Of a stretch of 64,000 bases of DNA, positions 12,690 to 23,640 are shown in pieces (within the stretch, counting starts at the first letter, position 1; the number at the start of each line of letters is the position of its first letter). The position numbers and the translations under genes are program-made. The DNA lies in NCBI GenBank assembly GCA_031216915.1, contig CM062290.1:165869453-165933452 (forward strand). The letters run 5' to 3'. Under the pieces are notes generated by a model. The model saw only the letters and a program-made list of their open reading frames with translations, did not search any database and had not been told where the DNA came from. This stretch comes from Pictodentalium vernedei. Taxonomy: Eukaryota; Mollusca; Scaphopoda; Dentaliida; Dentaliidae.

Positions 12690-13145
12690 ACAGTCAATCC
12701 TGTTAGATGAACAGCAATTTTGTCAGTGAAAAAAATTAATTAACAAAAAGAATCAATAAACCAGGTTGAATGGTCATTCTTTCAAGTATTCCAGTGATGT
12801 ATTCCAGTAATGAACTGTCTTACTGAGTACTTATTGCATCTTGTTTGACAGAGCTCATGGAGCTCTGCCAAACAAGATAAAATAAATTAAATACTTATTT
12901 CAGAAGTACTAGACCTGAGTACAGTGGCCAGACAGGTCAAAAAAATGTGAGGAATTCACTGGATGTTACAGTAAAATAAAACATAATTTTTTTTATTCAT
13001 TTAACAGGTGTTTACTTCAAAACTGCATGTGCATGCACTAAATAGGTTAAATATATAAATATAGAAGGTATGGTAAATGGTTTGGTGTTTGGAAGTTGTA
13101 TACAATTAACAGGGTTATTCAAGTGATGAAATATCCTTAGAACAT
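12690..13145. repeat. Degenerate relative of the pogo/Tigger-like MITE at 35244
   Basis: The right part aligns with 35370-35655. It has the palindrome 'cttgtttgacagagctc' plus 'atg' plus 'gagctctgccaaacaag' (12840-12880), then 'ggccagacaggtc', then 'caattaacagggttattcaa' near 13103 and 'gatgaaatatcc'. The left part is too diverged to place its end. Confidence 0.6.
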
Positions 13146-13165
13146 CAAATATTGCATTTAATATA

Positions 13166-14739
13166 TACTACTCAAAGTTTGCTAAGCACCAAGTACATCC
13201 AACTACCTGTTTCACGTTTTAGTTGAAATATTGTTATGAAAAGTGTATATACTTTTTATTTAATTATATCTTTAATTATTCAAGTACAGAAATTAAGATT
13301 TTTTTTTAGTTTAAGATTATTTTTTAGCTTTTGAATACGATAACCATGGAAAATGGATATTTTTGGTAAAAGAGGAAATTTTTCAATATGTCAAAAAGTC
13401 GACGGAGCGAACTGGTATAGCTTCAATATCGAGTTTGTGACCCATTACTGTTAATTACAGCTTGACAACGCCTTCTCATGCTCCCAATCAGGTTCCTGGT
13501 GGTCCTTGGTGGGATGTTGTTCTATTCTTGGACCAGCATGGCACCAAGCTCCTGGACACTTCTTGGCTAAACTGAACGGGCTGAAATTGCAAGCTGCAAC
13601 TCATTCCAGACATGTTCGATTGGATTGAGGTCAGGGGATCTTGCTGGCCAGTCCATACGCTTAATCCCCTCCCTCTATCGGTACTCCCGGACAGCATGGG
13701 CAACATGAGGATGGGCATTATCGTCCATCAGAATGAATCTATCACCCACTGCACCTGCATACAATCTGATGTGGGCATCCAGGATCTCATCAATATACCG
13801 CTATGCAGTCAATGTATCACGTTCAAGGACACAGAGCTCTGTACGTCCATCCCAGCTGATGACGCCCCAGACCATGATTGACCCTTCACCATAGCTGTCA
13901 TGCTCAGCAATGTTGGCTGCATGGAATCGCTCTCCTGGTCTTCTCTATACCCTAGAACACCTATCTGTGTGGTCTAGGCAGTACCTTGACTCATCTGTAA
14001 AATGAACAGGTCGCCAATCTTCTCTTTTCCATCCATCGTGGTCCATGGCCCATTCATATCATGCCTGGCGGTGGTTCTGGGACAGTGGAATGCGAATACA
14101 TGGTCTTCTCGATCGGAGACCACCTTTGTGCAACCTTGTCCGGATAGTCTGCGTCGACACATTTAGCCCGGATGCATTCTGAAAGTCACTGCGAAGCTGG
14201 GTTGCTGTGGCAAAGCGGTTCCTATGGGCCTGAATGATCAAAAAACGGTCTTCAGCTGCAGATGTTACCCTGTCTCTGCCACCACCATGCCATCTTACTG
14301 GTGTGCCATATAGCTGAAATCTTGCCCAGGCTCTGGTGATCACCGTATGGAGCACACCAAGGGCTTCACCAACCTGATGATGGGTAGCCCCTTGTTCCAC
14401 CATCCCTGCAGCCCGCCACATTTCTGCTTAAGACAAATGTCTTCTTACATTTGCATTTGCCATATTCAATCATTAAATCACATGGGTTTGGGTTGAAATG
14501 AAGACTGAATACCCTACACATGTCATGTACATGGAGACAGTACACGAAAACATCCTTAAAATCAAGGGGTACATGCTTTCCATGACTGTCACGAAAAGTC
14601 TGCCTGTCAAGAGAACTAATGTAAACACTGGGGACCATCTCAATACATTCCCCAATCATATCCAGCACAAATATATCGCAAATATGTCACAAGCAAATGA
14701 TGTGTCAAATATTTGGTGCTTAGCAAACTTTGAGTAGTA
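13166..14739 (-). mobile_element. Tc1/mariner-type transposon, family T (copy 1)
   Basis: The inverted termini are 'tactactcaaagtttgcta' on the left and the complement of 'agcaaactttgagtagta' on the right. TA lies outside each end (13164-13165 and 14740-14741). The element is 1574 bp, has one transposase remnant on the minus strand, and is close to identical to the copy at 48581-50143 over most of its length. Confidence 0.95.
13423..14463 (-). pseudogene. Tc1-like transposase remnant (copy 1)
   Basis: The start ATG is the complement of 14461-14463 and gives MANANVRRHLS, then a stop, then AEMWRAAGMVEQGATHHQVG, which fits the N-terminal helix-turn-helix DNA-binding region. A second helix-turn-helix-like block and 'GGGRDRVTSAAEDRFL' follow, as in Tc1 transposases. 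The C-terminal half holds 'DNAHPHVAHAV' and 'WPARSPDLNPIEHVW' (second catalytic Asp and Glu region). The span of 1041 bp equals about 347 codons, normal for Tc1. In-frame stops, including one inside the 'EYR-stop-REGIKR' segment, make it dead. The terminal stop is at 13423-13425. Confidence 0.9.
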
Positions 14740-14847
14740 TATTAAATCTTGTATGACAATGACATAGATCCAAGTTCCTATTCACTTAAAAAGGGTTGCA
14801 TTGTATCCTTTTAAGGTAGTACAAAATTGACATTCATCTTGTAACCT

Positions 14848-15438
14848 TTAACTGGTTGAGTGCTGGAAGCCCATGTTTGGACTTAAATTTGATATACAGT
14901 ACCTAAACTTGAAGGCTTCATATTCTGTTGATGTGCAATGTGTTATATTTGAAGTGAAATTAATTTGTTTGTATTGGTTCGCCTTCATACTGTAACATAT
15001 TGTAACAAGGCAAAGGCATGTGAATACATTTTGACAACCTGAAAAATTTTACACTCTACCAGTTATTTATTTATTTATTGATTGGTGTTTAAGGTCACAT
15101 ATTTGTGCACAATGGCTAATCATGACTGCGACAGTTTTATGGGTGGAGGAAGCCGGAGTACCCGGAGAGAACCACCAAGCATTGGCGAGCAACTGTCAGC
15201 TCCCCAACATACGAACTCCACACAAGCAGGGTTAGCATTGGTTGAAGACAGATGCAGCATCGACGTGCAGTACGCCTTAGTACACAACATCACCGTGCCC
15301 CCACGTCAGCAATGGGGGTGAAATGTCTTGCCCAAAGATACAACGCAGTTGCCGCAGGTGGGATTCGAACCGAGGCCCTATCGGCTTGCAGTCTGCACCT
15401 CTACCTACTGAGCCACCGCACCCCACTCTACCAGTTAA
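14848..15438. mobile_element. TTAA-flanked MITE, family E (copy 5), split by a SINE
   Basis: The left end is 'ttaactggttgagtgctgg' and the right end 'cactctaccagttaa' at 15424-15438. Between them sits a full SINE (15066-15423). Removing the SINE and one copy of its 14-bp duplication leaves an ordinary family E element of about 220 bp. Confidence 0.85.
15066..15423 (-). mobile_element. tRNA-derived SINE, head type 1, tail type 1, with 14-bp TSD
   Basis: The target duplication 'cactctaccagtta' (14 bp, perfect) lies at 15052-15065 and 15424-15437. The tail has 'gtttaaggtcacat' and 'gcacaatggctaat'. The core has 'gcattggttgaagacag' and 'tcttgcccaaagatac'. The head on the minus strand has the A box 'tggctcagtagg' and B box 'ggttcgaatcc'. 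The length is 358 bp. Confidence 0.93.
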
Positions 15439-15629
15439 AATCAATCAATTCCCAAACCTCAAATATTACACTGTCAGTATCAGACCTGGCATTCTTTAGG
15501 AGTGCAGGAGTGCTGCACGCCTACTGTACGCCTAGAAAAAATTGAAGAGGGCAATTTTTTGCTCCCCTTGATTTTCTGGAATGCCAGACCTGTTTGGGAC
15601 TGCCTTTAAAATCTATTATCATTTCGTTT

Positions 15630-15688
15630 CCTGAGTTCCAATGTGTTCTCTGTGCCTACTGGCACAGAGAACACATTAGAACTCAGGG
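15630..15688. repeat. Perfect-stem palindrome, 4-base loop
   Basis: The inner stem is 'gttctctgtgcc', loop 'tact', then 'ggcacagagaac'. The outer stem pairs 'cctgagttccaatgt' with 'acattagaactcagg', with one mismatch. Probably the centre of a MITE; the flanks were not resolved. Confidence 0.75.
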
Positions 15689-16091
15689 GACGATTTGTCA
15701 ATGTTGTATTGATTCGCAATAATTCAAGGCCCATTCTGTGTCACATTTTGATACATTTGGAGTGGAGAAGACAGTCACATAAGAATTGAATACAACATTT
15801 TTAATAATGAGATGTGTGTGCCAATTTTTCCACCATGTTGCTGAATACAGTACAATTTTATGGGCACAATATTAATACCTTGAAGTGAATATAACCAAAA
15901 TAGCATACAAGTTTTTGCATTAAAAATTTCAGGTGCAATGGCACTCCCAAGCAATCTGAGGAGGGGATCTGTTCTGCACTCCTTGATTTTCTAGATTGCC
16001 AGGCCTGCGGTATTCAAATTCAGACTTCGTTTCTTGTAACTGATCAATGAATCATGAAATGTTCCTACTTGGCTGATGAAATGGTTGTAAT

Positions 16092-16343
16092 TTAACCCTT
16101 AAGCCCCCATATAGCCCCAAACCGCCACTTTTATATTGCATTGAAGCAGGTGGTCCCTTGTGTAATCTGTTTTATTACTCTTGTGTGTAGACTGAATTTT
16201 CCCTGGCAGTGGTTCTACATCAATGCTGGCTGCCTGTATAGGCAGCCAGCAGTGATGTAGAACCACTGCCAAGTCATCAATAACTATGTAAGCAGAAAAA
16301 GGCCATAAATACTTTAAAATTAATCTGAGGACTTAAGGGTTAA
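16092..16343. mobile_element. TTAA-flanked palindromic MITE, family H
   Basis: The ends are 'ttaacccttaagccccc' and 'ggacttaagggttaa', so TTAA and CCC termini again. The central stem (16205-16270) pairs 'ggcagtggttctacat' with its complement and is centred on 'ggctgcctgtataggcagcc'. A related centre, 'ggctgcctatataggcagcc', occurs at 46150-46215. Confidence 0.85.
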
Positions 16344-16833
16344 GTGACATTGTTGTGAACTGCTTTCTGTACCTTTTGCAAATGTGTGAAATGAAGTAGC
16401 CCAATAGTCTGCTGGCAAGTCTGTGTATTCACAAGTGATTCATCCTTCCAATTGGTTTCATTTACTTCAATTTCATTTTTTTTCTTGAGGGTATTATGTT
16501 TATTGTGTAACTGTGGGTGGTGTGCCAGAAACATGATGTTTTAGAACCACTTAATTTCACCGATGCCCAGTTGTAAATCGTATGCCCAGACTCGCACTGT
16601 TCCGGAGATTCAGTGGTGAATCCATGAGTGATCAGTCAAAATAACGTATAAAACTGCCATCACCCGATGATGAATATTATATCTATGAAGTACATTTATG
16701 AGTATGCAGGGTTTCTGCTTGAGGGCCAGAAGGGCCCTTTTAGGATCCTATTCCTCTGGCCAGTTATCCCCCAACCATACATTACCCTTGTAGAATGTTC
16801 CAGTGTAAGTTAGACATGCACACTGAGCAGGGT

Positions 16834-17088
16834 TTAACCCTTTACCCAACGCAGACGATATCAAAATTTATTATTTTAAATATCATTTTTTTTTTTTAAT
16901 TTTTCAAAAAAAATTTCCACAAAACCATATCATGTGACCCCTCATTGGAACGAGCTTGATGCAATCGTTCCAATGAGGGGTCACATGATATGGTTTTGTT
17001 GAAATTTTTTGAAAAATAATATTTTTTCAACTGCTGAATTTGCATATTACGCAGGCGGATGCAGGCGATTTGTTAGTTAAAGGGTTAA
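16834..17088. mobile_element. TTAA-flanked palindromic MITE, family A (copy 1)
   Basis: TTAA flanks the ends 'ccctttacccaacgcagac' and 'gttagttaaaggg'. The centre is a long stem that includes 'accatatcatgtgacccc' and its complement, with a less perfect middle ('gagcttgatgcaatc') than in the sister copies. Confidence 0.85.
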
Positions 17089-19189
17089 GGACAAGCTGCC
17101 TACCAGTAACCAATCTGACATTGATTACATTGACAATTTCATCTTCTGAATAGATTTGATGGTGTAACTACAATGTTGAATGATGCGCTTTGATCTAATA
17201 TGGTTTGTCAACTGATGTCATCGATGTTAACATTTTGACCCTGGTTGAAACCTTGGAGTATATGTAGATTTGTATATGTGTGTGTGTGTCTGTGATATAC
17301 TCAACAAGTGAATCCACTAAATCACCCTCAATGTGAGGATTTCTCTCTGTAGGAGGTACTACAAAACTATTAATGCAGGTCACCAAAAAAAAATATGGTA
17401 AAAATATAGAAGTATAAATTTTCATTTTGGTGTTAAGCTTCTGCTCATCTCAACTGGTTCTGTATCCTGAATGGCTATAATGGCTTATTCAAACTGTATT
17501 CTATTCAAAAACATTGGAATCACAAAAGTAAAAGTTTCTCCAAATCACCCCTATCTATCGCTCCCCCCCCCCCCCCCTCAAAAAAAAATAAATAAATAGA
17601 ACCAACAAGTACTGAAAAAAGACCATAATTTTTCAGTTTCAAGTACAACACATGTGGATGTAAAACTTGAAAAAAAAAAACTGTTCCCCTGCACTTCTAC
17701 AATCAATTCATTATACTGTAGCAATAATGTTTAGAAAAATAATTTATAAAAAAATGAGGCATAATTAACTCTCACAAATGTTCAGAAACTTCAATTGTTC
17801 AAGTTAAAAACAATTTCTTGCAGTTCTCCTACAATCACTTCATGGTTGCTGAAGAGCACACATGAGTTGAGAGAAATAAAAGTTAAAGAAAATTCTCAGG
17901 AGTATAAAAAAGATTATGCAACAGAGGACGTTTTGAAAAATGTAAAAGAGATACAAAATGAATTTCTCTGTAGATCCTTTCCATTTTAATATCATTTTGC
18001 AAGAAATAATAATTAATAAAATAAAAACACTTCCAAAAGAGGCCTTTAACTTAGAATTAAACCAGAGTTGTCATCAGTTCAGCATCCCAAATACTGGCTC
18101 ATTTGATTCAAAGATTTACATGAAAGAAAGAGGTGATTCCCAAATATTTTTATCCTAAGAAATAGATCAAAGAAAATTCCCCAGTATCTCCCAGAATTCA
18201 AAGTTAAAATAGCGACGCCCACCAACTGAATTGTGATTTGCGTTTTCTTTTCAATGTTCAGACACAGTGTTGCAGTTTATAAAGCAACACTTGAGCATGC
18301 TTACTCAAATCCAGGAAAAATAATATGAATTAGGTTAGACCCAGAAGAGAACGCAGACGCAATTAAAGGACTCTATTGTATCGTAAAATTGAAAGAAAAT
18401 GATTCTTGCTACCACCGACTTTTCATACTTGCAGTAAACCTAAAGAGAAAAGATTCATGGTCAAAGACAGGATTTTAAAATTTTCAAATAACAAAATCAA
18501 TTTAATACTGAATTCTTGGAAGTTCAAAGAAATAATAATGTCATTTATTCAGAAAGATTGACACGGCCAACACACGGTGCAATCTTCGTTTTTGTTGCTA
18601 TTTTTATTTTCAACTATCCCAGAATTCAATATCGAACAATGGGCAAACCGGAAGACACAATTTTCAATTTTTAGATATACTGTTTCATTGGAAATTGCGT
18701 GTTTCTCTACATGCGCATGTGTGTTACCTATAGAGCTCACTTTCTGAGCCGCGTTTCCTGCGGCTCCGACTGCATTCTCTATAAATGAAAGTCTATTAAA
18801 GGGGAATTCTCTGTTGAATAAAACTTTATTTTCCTAACCAAACATCTGAAGTTGTTGGTGATCAGGTTTTTGAAACTGGGTCACCACAAATTGGCTCAAT
18901 GAAAACGTGATCAAGATGAATTTTGTAAGTACACTTTAAAAAAGTACAAACACCTTTTTTGCTTTTATTAATGAATTTTACGAACATTTTAATGATTTTT
19001 CAAACAGGGTAATGCCAAAGCTATAAATCTTTTGAAACTGATTGCAAATTGACCCTCAAATCATTTCAAAACTGCCAAATGTTTTGATTTGAAATTTTCC
19101 AGGATTTTCGTCCTAAGATTTGTTTCTGGTACGCCGAGAACAACACTGAATTTCCCAAACTTTTCCAGGCATTCCGGAAGGGTTAACAT
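17089..19189. other. No gene seen; homopolymer C at 17563-17577
   Basis: AT-rich DNA with a run of C followed by A-rich sequence near 17578. The small open frames at 17.8-18.2 kb and 18.5-18.7 kb have no recognisable domain. Confidence 0.5.
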
Positions 19190-19476
19190 GTCTGCATCCC
19201 ATCTGTGGCAACCACATTGTGTCCTTGGGCAAGACACTTCACCCCCATTGTCCACGTGAGGGCATGGTGGCATTCTGTACTAAGACACACTGCACGTCGC
19301 ACCAATGCTAACCCTGCTTGTGTGGAGTTAGCATGTTGGGGAGCTGACAGTTGAAAGCCATTGCTCAGTGGTTCTCTCCAGGTACTACAGCTTCCTCCAC
19401 CCGTAAAACTGTCATGGTCATGATTAGCCATTGTGCAGAAATATGTGACCTTAAACACCAATAAATAAATAAATAA
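19190..19476 (+). mobile_element. tRNA-derived SINE, 5'-truncated, tail type 1
   Basis: It starts at the end of the tRNA-like head ('atctgtggcaaccac') and keeps the V-domain-like phrase 'gtccttgggcaagacacttc'. The tail is 'gattagccattgtgcag', then 'aaacaccaataaataaat'. A stretch of the core near 19300 is missing compared with the copy at 33839. Confidence 0.85.
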
Positions 19477-19552
19477 CTGATCTCTTTACTGTGAGGAAAA
19501 ATTCAATGTTAGGTATCAGTATGTGAGAGTTAAACCTTGTGAAAGCTCTAAA

Positions 19553-19660
19553 ATGAGCTCTGTCAAACAAGATTGAATTGGTTAAATTCCCAGTTGCATT
19601 ATGGGAAAAATAGCTACTTCAAATCTGGATATTTTGACATCAGTGTGCAGGGGGTTAAAT
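19553..19660. repeat. Right half of a family C MITE
   Basis: The sequence runs from 'gagctctgtcaaacaagatt' through 'gcattatgggaaaaatagc' to 'gtgtgcagggggttaaat'. The left half, including most of the palindrome arm, is gone. Confidence 0.7.
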
Positions 19661-20401
19661 AGCAGAAGTTTTTTATTTCTCAACCTCTGTTCAGAACAAA
19701 TCAGAGACTTAAAATTTGACATGTACTATGTTGGCTGACTTTGCAAAATTCATCAGAGTAATTTAAGGCCAAAATATTGGATTGCCTCAGAAAGAATCTA
19801 CTTGATAAAAACTCCTGTCAATTAGAGAACAGACAAATTCAAAATTGTTTGAAATATCAGTCTATATGACCTTTAACATTTCCTGTATGTTATAATTTCC
19901 AATGTGAATTGTTCATCAACTATTACTTGATATGTTAATTCAAACACTACAAAGTGATATAATCTTGTTATGAAAGTTCATAAATCATGAATATTTTCCA
20001 TGGTACCTTGAGTTCCATCAACACTAGAAAGCAAACATGTCCAGGTTAGAAATAGAGGCAGCCTGAAAAAGACTTTCGTATTTTTTTTTCAGCCAACTGT
20101 TTGGAGTAACCAACTGTTTGGAGTAACCTTTTTCAAAATTTCTCAGGGCAATTGCACAGAACTTTTGATACGTTGAACTGTTTTGTGAAAGATCATAGAT
20201 GAGCAACTCAAAATGCCATCTACAGATCAGATCATGTCTTCAGCTCTGTGCTGGGGCACAATAAAGGTTGACTTAATAAAGGAGGTATGACCATCCCATA
20301 CCCCCAAAATTTTTCCAGTAAGGACCTTTTGGTTTGAATTGGAGTTTTTCTTAGTTGTCATGTTCTCTCTTAGGAGACTGAATTTAATACTTGCACTAAT
20401 G

Positions 20402-20560
20402 TTTAACACACAATCGGCCATTTATTTATTGGTGTTTAACACCACATCAGCAACTAAGGTTATACACAATCTGCCATACAAATGGATGGCTTTGGTAGCT
20501 GATTTGAGCAGTTGGGGTCCCAGCATGACCAATTTGAATGGTATATGTTAATTCAATAAG
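20402..20560. repeat. SINE-tail-like fragment
   Basis: It contains 'tttatttattggtgttta', as at the tails of the SINEs here, but the following sequence ('acaccacatcagcaactaag') differs from both tail types. Confidence 0.45.
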
Positions 20561-20684
20561 AGGTTGGCTGAGGTTGCATCATGGCTACCAAATGCATATT
20601 TTATTTATTCGCAAATATATTTCTAAAAAGTCTTGAGAATTTTCAATTATAATCCTAAATGATTATAATTACAACTTCAACATC

Positions 20685-20713
20685 AAGGCATGCCTTTGAT
20701 GAAGGCATGCCTT
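20685..20713. repeat. Short palindrome
   Basis: The arm 'aaggcatgcctt' is repeated as its own complement on both sides of 'tgatg'. It stands alone, without recognisable MITE ends. Confidence 0.6.
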
Positions 20714-21025
20714 GGTGATTCAGTTGCAATATTTCATCAGTCAGGAAATCTGGGTTGGGACAATTCAGATTTACAGCTCCTACCCCACCCCTCCCAACTG
20801 GTCACTTTGTGAGTTGGGCCCTCAATTCGATTCAACTTTTAATTACCTTACCACCGAAAACTGAAAATGAATATCCCAAAGACGATCTTGGAAACTTTTC
20901 TCCTTTATTTTGGGGTATATCATTGTATGTGATCATTATTTCTCAACAATTAGGTTAATATCAAGAATAACTAGTCAGTCACAGCTGTTAGGTGGTTATT
21001 ATTATAAAAGTAAGCCGGGCATGAA

Positions 21026-21245
21026 TAAAATTATTTATTTATTGGTTTTTACAATGGCTAATCGTGATCACAACAAGGAGATAAAGTTAAGGTCAGTCAA
21101 TCGTTTATGCCCCATGTTGCCTATTTTAGAGGACTTGCACCCCAAGCATTAGTAACTGGGTCCTATTTTACCAGTAAAACGGTGCCTGTTCACCACAGTA
21201 AACAAGCACTGCCCAACTTCCCAGGGTTCCCACAGGGGGCACAAA
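21026..21245. repeat. Second SINE-like family, fragment
   Basis: It begins 'ttatttattggtttttacaa' and 'tggctaatcgtgatcacaac'. It continues with 'gggtcctattttaccagtaa', 'aaacaagcac' and 'ggttcccacaggg'. The latter blocks recur, diverged, at 45230-45350 and in part at 51000, so this is a dispersed repeat that shares only its tail with the main SINE. Confidence 0.5.
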
Positions 21246-21574
21246 TAAAATCATTATGGGCAAATGAGCAGACATTATGTCTGAATGCATGCATGTGTAT
21301 CAGTTGTATAGAAGGCTCAACAATACATGAACTTGAAAGGGCGGGAATGCGAGAGATCTGTCAACTGTGATTTACACGGTTATCACATATACAGACTGAA
21401 TGTACTATTTGATTCAAATTCAGTTTGAAATCGGCACCTTAAGTGCACAATTCGATTAAAATTTGCTTCAAATGGAAAAAGTCCAATTCGCAGGACCATA
21501 CATACTTGTGACACCCCAAGTTTCATGCTCACTGAGAAAATGGTATGAAGGAACTTTTCTCAATTAACTTTTTC

Positions 21575-21850
21575 CAGTCAGGATCAAGCCTGAAAATAAG
21601 CAGACTGTCATCTTCAAAATGAGGTCCGCAGAGGGTGAATTTGGTGACGCTACCCTGCACAGCAGGGTAGCATCACAAAATTTACCCTCTGTGAACCTCA
21701 GTCTGAATGAAGGTCTCAAGCCAAAACAGAAAGATGTACCAAGAGGATAAATTGGTCCACTGTATGGGATAGCATCAGCAAATTCACCCTCTGGGGATCT
21801 TATTTTGCAAATGACAGGTTGCTTATATTCAGGCTTGGTCAGGATGGTGT
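21575..21850. repeat. Nested inverted repeats
   Basis: The inner stem (21621-21699) pairs 'gaggtccgcagagggtgaat' with its complement and is centred on 'gctaccctgcacagcagggt'. A second, wider pairing matches 21575-21665 with 21760-21850. Examples are 'gatcaagcctgaaaataagc' against 'gcttatattcaggcttggtc', and 'agggtgaatttg' against 'caaattcaccct'. Confidence 0.7.
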
Positions 21851-23640
21851 CATATGTGTCAAAAGAAATACCCTATTTTGAAATAACACTATTTGAATGG
21901 TGATTTTGAATCTTTTATGTGTACAAAAAGGCAATGAACACAAGTGATACTATATTGCACAGAACTGGCATAGCCCCCGAATCATCTTCTTGTCATTCCC
22001 ATATAAAAACAGTACTGCTTCTAATTCAGAGTGAGGAGTGAATTGCATCAAGCCTGAATCTTGAAGAATGTAAATGATCCAATAAGTGGTGGCTAATGTT
22101 TACACTGGAAAGATGAAAGCTGGAGATAAATTGGAACTGTCACAAAGTAGTTTTTACTGCACAGAAATGGGAGGATTTGGTCGATTTCAAAGTAACATGT
22201 TAAAATATCAGGACTGTAGGGTCTGCCAGTAGTTGAGTAGTGTGTATGGATTAGAATAGTGTTAGGCAGTTTGTACCAAAGGATATGATCTCGGCATGAG
22301 TCAGAATCTCCTATGCAGGCCTGCTGTTTTCAAAATTTTGTGTGACCCATTGATCGTTTACCTGGTCTGAGCTTTGGTAACCTATCGTTCGTTCCCCTGT
22401 ACTTGACCTTGGTAACCTGTTAGGCAACCTAAATATATATGTATCGCAACTATGCTGATATATGAACTGTTGTATAGTAGCCAAGTTCTTGACTTTGGGC
22501 AATATCCTGATGGATAGAGACGAATCCTTAGCAATTCAGATACAAATTAGTTGTAATTATGGCCTAACCTTGGCATGAGCTAGCATGCTGCAATAGAGAA
22601 TAATCACTATTTGTCGCAGAGACATGAATTATTGCCATTTCATGATTTTGTACCTTTACTAAAAGTGATCATCAGTTTAAAATGATGCTGATGTCAAGGT
22701 GATAGCTAAAAGTTGCGATTTTGTTGTATAAAAGTGTAAATGTTTTCGATAATATTTCTGCCTGGGTTAAATGTAAAGATAGATAGGTGACAGACCTCGA
22801 AAACAGATTTGTCAAACTAACGATAATTCAAAAGCTTCTAAATGAAGTATGAAATTTAATGTCCATTATGGTGCACGTGTTAAACGCACATGGACGATCT
22901 GATAACAGATCAATAGTAAGAGAGACAATATTCTCCCCTGTATTGTTATCTGGGTAATTAAGACTAGTTAAATTGTAGTCGTTGGAAACCAGTGCATCAC
23001 ATATGTTCTGGACACACACCCATATTACGCATCTATCCTGTCTCCAAAATGTCAAACGATACCAAAATGCGAGTCTTTCAAAGGAACTTTAAAGCAAGTG
23101 TTAAATTAAGATAGATCTAAGCGGGAAAGTTCAAGAGAAGCGATTAAGTGAGAATAAAGGTTCTGGCTATCCAAATAAAAATCAGGGGATTTCTCGAAAA
23201 ATTCACCCCAGCCAATTCCAGTCGGAAGGTGTGTAAGGCTGTGGGTCGTTGCGAGTAGATAGGGAGGTCCCATGCTACAGGTTAGAGAAGGTGCTGCATC
23301 GGTGCAAAAGTAAAGGCACATTGTGATGTAGGTGGAGCCACAGAGCTCATATTTAGAATAGGAGTAGTCGCGGGCCAAGTCAGTGGCCATATATGAGAAT
23401 AGGATCAGGAATAGGAAGTACGAGCTCAGGGAGCTATATGCATTTAGGTAAACGGCATTACCTGTTTTAGAAGGCAAGACATACATAGGCAGTTGGCCTG
23501 AGGGCACTCAGAGAAGGTCCGAATTTAGCCTTGGCAGTCGAGGGTCATAGGCACCTAAATTGAAAGTCTGCGTATTGTCCTAACCCTCTGAGGGTTGTAA
23601 GGAACCGATAGTAGTTTGTTAACGGTTGCAAACCATAGTG
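21851..23640. other. No recognised gene; possible degenerate LTR-like region begins
   Basis: There are no domain-bearing frames. A minus-strand frame of 133 codons at 23106-23507 has no motif that I recognise. The stretch 22800-23640 resumes after the inserted hAT-like element at 25418, so 22.8-26.2 kb may be one older repeat. I could not find paired LTRs. Confidence 0.4.

Noticed and set aside
13612..13881. Plus-strand frame starting MFDWIEVRGSCWPVH
   Set aside because: It is antisense to the Tc1 transposase; the same shadow appears in copy 2 at 49007.
23106..23507. 133-codon minus-strand frame
   Set aside because: No motif, no splice context, and a likely old repeat; its length is compatible with chance.
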